Positions 12,501-24,500 of a stretch of 64,000 nucleotides of DNA are shown here, piece after piece. Below the pieces are notes generated by a model, which saw only the letters and a list, made by a program, of their open reading frames with translations, was not told the DNA's origin and made no database searches. Within the stretch, counting starts at the first letter, position 1. Each line of letters begins with the position of its first letter. The stretch lies in contig JAHDVF020001251.1 of NCBI GenBank assembly GCA_022606425.2, forward strand, positions 606,501 to 670,500, written 5' to 3'. A program made the translations under genes and the position numbers. This DNA comes from Lepidostoma basale. Lineage: Eukaryota > Arthropoda > Insecta > Trichoptera > Lepidostomatidae.

Positions 12501-15500
12501 AAGTTGCTGCTGGCCATCATGGAGTCCCGCGGAGACTCGGAGAACAACGCCGAGAGGATCCTGTACAACATGAACCCCAAGCAACTTGTGAGTATTGCCA
12601 TTCTAGGAATAAATAGCAAGGTATAGTGAAATAGTGGAGTGATTGTATCAAGTGCCATCTATCGTCTTCAAATGCAAGCTCATGAAAAAATATATATTTG
12701 TTAATTATCTCTGTGTGCTTAATTCACCGTTCATCTATTCACAACTTTGAATATCAGTTTAAAAACTTCTTCTTCAATTAGATCAGGTGATCTGTGGTAT
12801 CTGTGGTATTCCATTGTGCTGGAGAGGGTTCAGAAAAAATTTCCGAGTTATCTCTACACAAGGGAGTATGGTAGTTATCCGTGGCTCTATCCCACGGCAT
12901 TTCTTTTGGGAATGCTCGGAACCAATTCTTTACAGCTTCGAAGAGATGGACATCTCATTACCCATTTCTTTAAATTAATCAGGGGATATTTCGAGAACTC
13001 GGCCGTGCTAGAAGGTGTTGGTCTTTTTGTCCCTGTTAGATTTCTCCGACAGCACAGATTGTTTTACCTACCGGCCACCAGAACCAATCTGACTCTGGTG
13101 ACACAGGTGAGAAGAGCAATTAGCCCACTGAACACGGTCTCCTCGGAGATCAACTTTGCTTTTTACATCAATTTGGTTCGCGCTGCAATGATGTAAAGAG
13201 CGATTAACCTAACCTTACCTCAAATATTAAAATCCAGGTGGACGTGGCTTGCAGCGCCTTCCACCAGGAGGTGTCCACAGAAGACGGAGATGATGATGAG
13301 GAATCGGGGCAAGGAGTGTCTCCGAAGGAAGTAAGTTAAATACTTATTATTATTTAGTCAGAAATAAGAGCAAATCCACAAGAGCTGAACCTCTATATGC
13401 CAGAAGATCTAATCTGATCCAAGCCCTATATTTTACTTTTTGCTGGTATATATGTTAATGATGTAAATGGAACCAGAAATAGAGGAAGACCGAGAAAAAC
13501 GTGGCACGATCAAATAAATCAAATATTGAATGTCGGCCATGTGAGGAGTCAGAGAAATCGTCGCGCGTGCATGACACGATGTATGAATGTTGAGGAAGCG
13601 AGAGAAATATGTCAGGAAAGAAAAGTGTGGCAGTCCATTCTTTCTGCCTACCCTTTCGGGGAGACGGCGTGATGGTTAGTTAGTTAGTTAGTTATATATG
13701 TTTTTTTAAATACAGTCAAAAATGCCATCATCCTGTCACACCGAAGGTCCCGGGTTCGATTCCCGGTGATGGCAGTGTGATTGTAACACTGTCTTTGGTC
13801 TGGTGTAGAATTCTCGTGACGATAAAATGGCGATAGATTGACTACCTATCACATGTCATAAGAATTAATATAATAGCTAAAATACATTGTATACAGTAAT
13901 TGGATTCAAACGACATGTTGTAAATAAGAAAAAAAAAAGAAATAGAAATAAAACATAAATAATAATAATAATTTGTATTCTGATGGAGGAACGGTTTGTC
14001 TCGTCTCCAGGTCGGGCACAACATCTACATCCTGTGCCACCAGCTGGCGGGGCACAACAAGGAGTTGGCCGCGCTGCTGAAGCCCGCCTCCGCAGTGGAT
14101 CCCAAGAACCGCCAGGCCCTCACCTACTACGCCTCGCACACCGCGCAGATTGAGGTACGTCTTTGTGCCAGAGCGGCGGCAACAGCTATGACTGCCACAC
14201 TGGAAGTCCCGGGTTCAATACCTGGCGATGACAGTATTAGAATCACACGGTCGCCACAGTTCCTGACCATTGTAATCGCTCACTGCTCCATTTTGCTTTA
14301 GTTATCATCCTACCGACTTGACTTCTTAGTCCGCTGTTCTCGCCTTCATCCCTTGCTTCTCGTCATTTGTTTGTGTCATTTTCTTCGTCATTTGTTTTTT
14401 TCATCATTTGTTTTCGTCATTTGTCATCTCCTGCCGCGCCATTGTCATTGCTTTTTCGTCATTTGTTTGTCATCATTTGTTTTTTTCGTCATTTGTCATC
14501 TCCTGCCGCGCCATTGTCATTGCTTTTTCGTCATTTGTTTGTCATCATTTGTTTTTTTCGTCATTTGTCATCTCCTGCCGCGCCATTGTCATTGCTTTTT
14601 CGTCATTTGTTTGTCATCATTTATTTTTTTCGTCATTTGTTTTCGTCATCAAATCAAATCAAATCAGTTTATTAAATTAATAGACATTACTAACAGGAAA
14701 ATGTTTAAGGCATCTATTAAGTACAGGTAAATACAGGTCATTTGTCATCTCCTGCCGCGCCATTGTCATTGCTTTAACGTCATTTGTTTGTCATCATTTG
14801 TTTTTTGCGTCATTTGTTTTCGTCATCAAATCAAATCAAATCAGTTTATTAAATTAATAGACATTACAAATAAGAAAATGTTTAAGGCATCTATTAAGTA
14901 CAGGTAAATACAGGTCATTTGTCATCTCCTGCCGCGCCATTGTCATTTATTTTCGTCATTTGTTTTCGTCATTTGTCATCTCCTGCCGCGCCATTGTCAT
15001 TGCTTTTTCGTCATTTGTTTGTCATCATTTGTTTTTTTCGTCATTAGATTAAGATATCTTTCTGCAGGTTTTTTTTTCATTTAACAACTATTTTTTTTAG
15101 TTTTATATGTTTTAAGGTGGATGGAATGGTTTAGTTATATTGTACTACCATGTTACCCAAAGGAAGGGGGTTTTAAGCAAAGATGGCAGAACACAATGGA
15201 GTTCTAATGCCAACTTAGAGCTGGGAAAAAAGGATGAAAGTAGGTCACTAATCATTAAGAAAAATGAGTGGGAAATGCCATATGGGTGGGGGGGAGCTGT
15301 ATACTTTTACTGTGGTAAAGGGGGCCATTCTTTCAATACTGTCAAAAAGCACTGATGTAGAGGAAGCTAGAGAGGTATGTCAGGACAAAGCAGTATGAGG
15401 ATGTAGAGAGGTTGATTATTTGGCAAGGTTTAATGCTTCCTTCTATTCCCGTGTCCCGGCAGATAGTGCGACAGGACCGCACCCTGGAGCAGATCGTGTT

Positions 15501-18500
15501 CCCGATTCCGGAGATATGCGAGTACCTGACGAGGGAGACCAAGCGCCGGCTGCTGCACACGGCCGAGCGCGACGACCAGGGTTCCAAGGTGGCCGACTTC
15601 TTCGAGAGGACCCCGCACATGTTCGACGAGATGAAATGGCAGAAGAAACTCAGAAGTACGTAGCTTGTACCGATTTATAACAATATTCCAGCCTGTATCC
15701 GTCCTCTCCTGGATGTCTTCAATGTCTGTTGATCCTGGACAACATGCATCCATATCGTACCAGCAGTTTCTCTAACCCTTTGGTTGCTAAAATCTGATAT
15801 ATCGGATGTCGCTACACTAGCAAAAAGCGCCAAATCATATTCGTTTTAGACAGAGTGTGGGTGAGTGAGTCAGTGCTACATTTGTATATTTTCTTCTTTC
15901 CTGTCACACCTCTGTGGTGCATAAGGCCTCAAGGAACCTTCTCCATGCACATTCATACAACGAGTCATAGACGCACGTCGATTCTTCTGACTTCTTATTC
16001 TTCTGTTTCTCCGGCGCTACAACCCTTGGTGGGTCTTGGCCTCCTCCAAGAAACGTCTCCATCCCGTCCTGTCTCTGGCCGCCACCTTCCAGTCTTGCTG
16101 CTCCAGGACCCGACAATCTGCCACGGCACCATCCAGCCATCGCAGTCTCGGCCTACCGATGCTTCTTCGCCCTGCTGGATTGTCATACAACACTCTTTGG
16201 GGGGGCTCCAGATCTCCCATGCGGTGCAAGTGCCCTAGCCAGCGCAGTCTGTTAATCTTTATAAACTTGACCACGCTGACGTCCTGGTATAGATCGTAGA
16301 GCTCTGTGTTGTATCTCCTTCTCCACGTCTGACCATCCTTAATGGGTCCGAAGATTCTGCGGAGGATCATACTTTCGAAGCAGTTTATTTTGTTTTCATC
16401 CCGTTTAGTGAGCGTCCAAGTCTCCGAGGCATATGTTAGGACTGGTCTAATCAGCGTTTTATATATTATGGGCTTTGTCTTTCTAGACAGTAGACGCGAC
16501 ATTAGGTGCTTATTGAGGCCAAAGTAGCATCTGTTTGCTGCGAATATCCTTTTTCAAATCGTTTTGACTGACAAAGTTATGGGGAAAGAAATGAAATCAT
16601 AAGAACGTTTTATTTTGTTTTTTCAGGTCAGCCTTTACTATTCTGGGTGTCATCCTACATGTCGCTGTGGAGTAACATCTTGTTCAACTTCGCTGTCCTC
16701 ATCAACATCATCGTGGCCCTCTGCTATCCCTTCGGGGGCACCACAGGTACAGTTTTTATTCTTCTCGTCTGATACTAAAGGTTAACAATCCATTTGACTG
16801 CAAAAACCCTTTGAATATTTCTTGGTGGCCGTGACTCTATCCCACGGCATTTCTTTTGGGAATGCTCGAAACCAATTATTTACAGCTTGTTTTTGTTTCC
16901 AAACCATCTTAACCGTCGCGTTGCCATGTGGTCAATTGAGTTTCCACTGCCAATTTAAAGTTGATTTTCTTAAAACCTATGGACCCTAATATTATAAAAA
17001 AATTGTAATCCTCCATTGAAGTGTTCTCAATATTTCGTAATAAAAAAAAGCAAAAAATTACTTCCTTCATCCCAAAAAAAAATATTTTCTAAGACTGCCC
17101 TCACCTTCATTCGTGTTAAGGTAGAAATTGTTTTGCTAATATTTACAACTTTATCAAAAGTGACAAATACTTACTCGCTGTTTTGAACATATTATAAATT
17201 ATATCTTTGACCTTTTCAATAGGTACGTAATAATACCGACTGGATGAAAACGCACCACGTAACTTAATAATATCAGAACTGTGAAAATATTAACACTTTA
17301 CCAAAAAGGACAAATATTAATACGTACTCGTTGTCTTGAACGTACTATACATTTTGCCTAGGTGCCTTTATCCTCGCCCCGCCGGCCGCGGCGCGCAGAC
17401 AAGTTTATACCCGATGTCCAGTCGCCCGTATGCTGTGACGCATTACATATCAGAAATCGCATGGTTCCAGAAAAAAAAAAATAATGATATGTTTTTCAAA
17501 TAATCCATGTATGTTATAGATATCGATCTATTCTAATGAAATTCCCTACAAGATGACATAAATTAAATTTTGATTCATCTAGTCATATGCTTGATATTTA
17601 GATAAAGTTAGCGGTAAACTGAACTTACCACATGGGAGCAAGCGTTTTGTTTTGAACACGGTACGTTAAGGGTTAATGACCCTTTCCTTATTTTGTTCAT
17701 AACACTTTCATTCGCACCACATTCACTTCTTATACTTGCATTTGAAAGATGGTTTGGACACATGGAAAGAATGAGTGAAGACAGAATGTATATGTAAACG
17801 GCGTGAACGGAGCTAGAAATAGAGGAAGGCCGAGGAAAACGTGGCACGATCAAATCAATCAAATATTGAATGTCGATCACGTGAGGAGTCGGAAAAATCG
17901 ACGTTCGTGCATGACAAGATGTATTAATGTAGAGGAATCGAGAGGCGTATGTCAGGACAGAACAGTGTGGCGTTCCATTCTTTCTGCCTACCCCTCCGGG
18001 GAGACGGCGTGATGGTAAGTTAGTTAGTTTTTAGTTTTTATTTTGTTTTATGGGTTTATCGATGATGCATCTTTTGTATTTTGTTCCCAGAGGTCGGTAC
18101 GAGATTTTCTCTGGCCGTGTGGGCCGTGACCATTGGAGCCGGGGGCCTGGTGGCTCTGGTCCCTCGAGCTTCCGGTGTGAGGACTCTCGCCGTGGGCTGT
18201 ATACTTCGTCTCATACTTTCTGCGGGACCAAAGCCTACACTAGCAGTTCTTGGAATATTAACGGTGCGTATATCCGAGGAGTTTCGAGAGTCAACGATAA
18301 TAATTTTACGTAGAAATGTATTAGGTATTTGAATAAGTCTTACCTTTCTGAGCAAAAAAAGTGTCTATTTGGATATAGACAAATTGGCAAAGGATCAAAA
18401 TCCTTGATCCTTTAAAGGAATCCGTTCATTGAGCCAATTTTTTATGTCATTGTAAGAAGTGAAGCGGTTACCAGTAAGAGCTGATTGTATCGACCGTAAC

Positions 18501-21500
18501 AAATGGTAGTGGAAAGGGGTAATGTCTGGCGAATATGGCGGGTGAGAAAGTACATCCCAATTCAAGCCTTCTAAGTATGTACAGATAGGTTGAGCCCCAT
18601 GGGGCTCGTGCTGCAGTATCAATTTGTCGTGCCTATTAAATATTAATAGTAAAAATAAGTCTTTTTTTTCGGAATGGAACGCATCATCAAATTTTACATT
18701 GATTTATATGGGAAAACATGTTGCCAGATTGGTAGACGATAGATGGACCAGAAGATAAAAGAAACAGAAGGAGACCCGCCACACGATGGTTCAAAGACAT
18801 TAGAAGAATTGCTGGCGATTGGATGCGAAAGGCACAAGACAGGGATACGTGGAGAAGTATGGGGGAGGCCTATGTCTAGAAGTGGACAACAACAGCTGTT
18901 TAAGAAGATATGGGAAAAATTGTTTCGTTTAACGAGTGTTTCATATAACGAGTAAGATTCTGGAACGAATTATTCTCATTATGAGAGGTTCCACAGTATT
19001 TGTATTCTCATATCCTAACTGCAGTCTCATTGATTGAATGCCGTATCAATTTCCAGGTGATGGTGAAGTGTGTCCATTTGGTGAGTATAATCGGCAACCA
19101 GGGAACGCTGACCAAGTCCATCGGGAAGATCATCACGGACCGGGAGCTGCTGTACCATCTCGCCTATCTCGTATTCTGCGTCAGCGGGATCACCATACAC
19201 CCGTTCTTCTACAGCGTTCTGGTAAGCATAATCTGATCCACAATAAATTATATTCTTCTATCGGTTTCGTTGTACATACGTTCATATGCTTAGGGCGGTT
19301 AATAATAATGATGAATGTGTTATAATTTTCAGCTGTTTGACGTGGTCTATCGAGAGGAGACCCTCCTGAACGTGATCCGCTCCGTGACGCGAAATGGCCG
19401 CTCCATCGTTCTCACGGCTGTGCTGGCACTCATCCTCGTATACATGTTCTCTCTCGTCGGATTCCTCTTCTTCCGTGACGACTTCCTGCTCACCGTGGAC
19501 AAGATTGACGATGGTGAGACTATTACAGATATTATCCAATTTACAGAGATTTAGTCTGTAAATTGGATAATATCAGTAAAGTGTAATATTATAGTATTTA
19601 TTTATCATCTCAATAGATGTCTCCATATTTTATATTATTCCAATTATTACTAGACATTTATTTGTCATCCCAATAGATGTCTCTATATTTTCCATATTTA
19701 AAATTATTCCAATTATTACTAGTCATTTATTTGTCATCTCAATAGATGTCCCCATATTTTCCATATTTAAAATTATTCCAATTACAGGTATTACTAGACA
19801 TTAATTTGTCATCCCAATAGATGTCTCCATATTTTCCATATTTATTATAATTCCAATTATTACTAGACATTTATTTGTCATCCCAATAGATGTCTCCATA
19901 TTTTCCATATTTAATATTATTCCAATTGTTACTAGACATTGTTTTGTCATCCCAATATGTAAATGTCTCCATATTTAATATTATTCCAATTATTACTAGA
20001 CATTTATTTGTCATCCCAATAGATGTCTCCATATTTTCCATATTTAATATTATTCCAATTATTACTAGACATTGTTTTGTCATCCCAATATGTAAATGTC
20101 TCCATATTTAATATTATTCCAATCATTACTAGACATTAATTTGTCATCCCAATAGATATCTCCATATTTTCCACATTTAATATTATTCCAATTATTACTA
20201 GACATTTATTTGTCATCCCAATAGATGTCTCCATATTTTCCATATTTAAAATTATTCTAATTACAGGTATTACTAGACATCCCAATAGATGTCTCCATAT
20301 TTTCCATATTTAATATTATTCCAATTATTACTAGACATTTATTCATCATCCCAGTAGATGTTCCATATTTAAGATTAATCCAATTATTACTGAAACCAGG
20401 CACAAATATAAATGAGTTCGGTCGCTTATTTTGTATGACCAATTTCATAACAGAGAGTGATTTTACTAAGACACGTAACCGTTCACTGTCTCTTGGAATT
20501 ATCGCTTAAGGCCGTGCCACACTGTTTGAAACAAGCTCTCCACAGGGGTGACCTTGGTGGGGAGCTGTGGAGCCCACGGTTGGTGTAGCGTCCACATACT
20601 GTTGTAAACAAGCTCTCCACATGTGGAATGCGTGTTTAAACGGTGGATCCCCACGCATATTATGCGCGTCCGTCCACAAATTTTGGTTTCAAACAAGTGT
20701 CCACACAGTTTTAAACTGCCAGTGGAGACCGATGTGGAGAGCTTGTTTAAAACAGTGTGGCACGGCTTTTAATTATTTAACCCTTAGGACACTGGGCGAA
20801 TTTTCAATAACTGTCCTCCTGGAACGGCGTAAATTTTGACATTCCGAACGCTCTCATACAATAATTAATTAGGAGTAAAATAAGACTTTCAACGAAAAAA
20901 TATAAATGCCAAATGAACTATTAACTTATAATCTATCTTTATAAATAATAAAAGATGTACTTTCAATACTTAAACAAGTTTTTTTCAAGTGTTTTTATCT
21001 AAAAAATACCATATTACGTAGCATCCACAAAAAGAAACACTCATATCTAATCAACGATATGGATTATCGTAAAAATTCTTTCACAAGACCCGAGAACGTA
21101 CTTCTCACTAAAATAATGAGTCCTTTGAATATCATGTTACTATTTCGGTAATTAATTATAGAATTTTTAAATAAACACTACGAAATTATTGCCGCGCACA
21201 CACACACTATCGCAGCCGCGCTTTGTAAACATGCGAGTAGGTGACTACACGTTGTTCGTGTTTGGACTTGTTTCGGGCGGGCGTTGTGATATACTCTCGT
21301 ATACGTAAAATTCCAAGAACAACGATTTTTTTTGTAATTGGAGTCAAGGGAATATTACGCAAGAAATGTCATCCGGTTAGTCTTAATGTTTTTTTTTCGT
21401 TTTTTACAATTTCAACCAAGAAATTTCAAATAATAAAAATATATTTTTTTAAGAAAAATCTTTCAATCTCATCATCATCAATTGGTAAAATTTAAATTAT

Positions 21501-24500
21501 TGAAATAACACTGTCATCAATTTTTAATAAATTAAAACAATAATTTTTCCACTTCTTACTTTATTTATCTCGACATGTTTGGATGGTTTTAAACCTATAT
21601 ATAACCTTCGAAACATGTCGATATAATTATATAATTTTTCATACCGTTTATAATTTTTTCCAATGAATTCTTTGAAACATATCGAAAAAAAATTAACCAA
21701 CAAAAATATTTTTTTAATTCATAATAAATCGTCTTGGATGGAATGGAAATCCAAAACATTAATACTTAAAAAAAAATGTAATTAACACAAACGTATTTAA
21801 AAATACGAAAACTGTTAGATTACACATTTTTTCAAATCACATCCTTTCAAACTTTACAATTTATAAGAAGCTAAAGAGTTCTTGCTCTCGGTTCTCGTCC
21901 ATAACATATGGGCACCCTAAAGACCATTGAAATCTGACTCGTAGCTGTAAGCCGCGGCGCGCGTGTGACTGTGGTAGTGTTCCAGTTCAGCCCGTACGAT
22001 TTACATCTGTCAAAAAATATTTATTTAAATTAAACCCTATGCAAAAAAAATAATCTGTTAACACCAAGATGTAGCCAAGACCCTAATTGATAAAATGACA
22101 TTTTTACTTTTGTTTAAAACTTACAAGTAGAGATGATATTCGTTGACAAAACCGAGTAAAGGCCTAACACTGCAATTGCAGTGTAAAGGACCGCGGGCAC
22201 GCTTTTTCGCCACTGCAAATGCAGTGTATAGGATTCTAAGAGTTAATGAACATAATATCTGTATTTATGCATGTTTTTTTTTTTTTTTTTAATTTCTAGT
22301 TGAAGAGACCATTCTTCCCGACCATCCGGAGTGTTCCGACGACCCGGCCGCAAAATATTTAAAAGGTATTCAAAATTATCACTTAAAAATATTATAAGAT
22401 CCATTTGAAAGTTTACTTTGAGAATGTGAAATATTCCCATATGTATATTATATTTCCTTCATGCTTCTTTATATATTATATTATGGTGTAGCGTGGAATT
22501 GGCAAAGGAAGGATAAAAGTAGAATAAGTGCAGTAGAAATGAGATCTCTTAGATGAATATTTGTTTTAGGTGTTTTAATATTAAAAAATGTGGCAGTGCA
22601 CAATAGTGTTCTTCTACCGACCCTTATGTATGGAAGCGAAGCATGGAACTGGCAAAGGAAGGATGAAAGTAGAATAAATGCAGTAGAAATGAGATCTCTT
22701 AGACGAATGTGTGGATATTCTGTGTATGATAGAGTGTCGAATGAAAATATTAGAAGTGAATGCGGTGCGAATGATGGTGTCATGAACAAAATAATGAAAG
22801 GATCATTAAGATGGTTTGGACAAATGGAAAGAATGAATGAAGAAAGAATGGTAAAAAAATTATATGTTAATGATGTAAATGGTACCAGAAATAGAGGAAG
22901 ACCGAGGAAAACGTGGCACGATCAAATAGTCATAGGAGTCAGAGAAATCGACGCGCGTGCATGACACGATGTATGAATGTTGAGGAAGCGAGAGAAATAT
23001 GTCAGGAAAGAAAGATGTGGCAGTCCATTCTTTCTGCCTACCCCTTCGGGGAGACGGCGTGATGGTTAGTTAGTTAGTTAGTTAATATTGAAAAATAAAA
23101 ATTGTTTGATGTAATTTTTTTAAACTTTAATATGTTACATAGAAATCAAGCGTCACGCATATTTTATTTAATTATTTTCGGTTAGCTACGCTGGCGCCAT
23201 CTATGAATTAAATTTATGAAGTAATTTTATTTGTACAGGTAATGAGCTCCCATCGTGTACGTCTCGGAAGGAGTCTGCCGGCGATGGGAGGATGGCCGAA
23301 GACGACGGACCTCCAGATTCCATGGTCAGCGTGGGAGGAGAGCTCCGCGAGAGGTCGTGCGACTCTCTGCTGATGTGCATCTTGACCACGCTCAACCAGG
23401 GCTTGAGGAACGGGGGCGGAATCGGAGACATCCTTCGAGCTCCAGCCAGCACGGTGAGAATGGATGTTATCTCTAACCATGGTTAACTTACAGGGTGACC
23501 TCATTTTCCCCATGCTGTTTAACCGTCGCGTTGCCATGTGGTCAATTGAGTTTCCACTGCCAATTTAAAGTTGATTTTCTTAAAACCTATGGACCCTAAT
23601 ATTATAAAAAAAATTGTAATCCTCCATTGAAGTGTTCTCAATATTTCGTAATAAAAAAAAAGCAAAAAATTACTTCCTTCACCCCAAAATAAAAATTGTT
23701 TAAGACTGCCCTCACCTTCATTGGTGTTAAGGTAGAATTTGTTTTGCTAATATTTACAACTTTATCAAAAGTGACAAATACTTACTCGCTGTTTTGAACG
23801 TATTATAAATTATATGTTTGGCCTTTTCTCATACGTAATAATACCGATTGTGGACGGAAACGCAGCACGCAACTTAATAATATCAGAACTATGAAAATAT
23901 TAACACTTTACCAAAAGGGACAAATATTAATACGTACTCGTTGTCTTGAACGTACTATACATTTTGCCTAGGTGCCTTTATCATACGTAAAATTATAGCG
24001 CCACGGCGCGGCGAGGCGAGACAAGTTCATACTTGGTGTCAGGTGTTCATATGCTGTCTGTCATTCTATATCAGAAATCGCATGGTTCCAGAAAAAAATT
24101 AATAATGATATGTTTTTCAAATAATCCATGTATGTTATAGATATCGATCTATTCCTAATGAAATTACCTACAAGATGACATAAATTAAATTTTGATTCAT
24201 CGAGTCATATGCTTGATATTTATAGATAAAGTTAGCGGTAAACTGAATTGACCACATGGGAGCGAGCGTTTTGTTTTGAACACGGTACGTTAAGGGTTAA
24301 TATCGCTTTAGAGAGATTTTGAGAAGTGTTTATCAAATGGAACTGGACACTACTCTTGGTGGCACTCACAATATCTTTGGATATTTGGATATCAAATCAA
24401 ATCAGTTTGTTAACTCAAAAGACATTACAAACAGGAAAATGTTTAAGGCATCTATTGAGTACAGGTAAAATATTATATACATTCAACATAATACCAGGAA

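Larger units (their letters stand above)
14335..15045. repeat. ~71-bp minisatellite, interrupted
   Basis: Units include gtcatctcctgccgcgccat, tgtcattgctttttcgtcat and ttgtttgtcatcatttgttt. Two near-identical LINE-F tail pieces (14648-14736, 14826-14917) sit inside, amplified with the array. Long open frames here simply reflect the repeat. Confidence 0.94.

Noticed and set aside
12009..12626. 205-codon open frame as a gene
   Set aside because: It joins a LINE-F scrap, the CATATG array and Itpr exon 13. Only the part from 12358 is coding.
13728..13790. Possible tRNA gene (gggttcgattcccggtgatg)
   Set aside because: Lacks the 5' half and acceptor pairing and is followed by a conserved non-tRNA body and AAT tail shared by several copies, so it is a SINE.
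14353..14730. Overlapping open frames with [16 protein letters not shown] repeats
   Set aside because: All frames are open only because the 71-bp minisatellite lacks stops.
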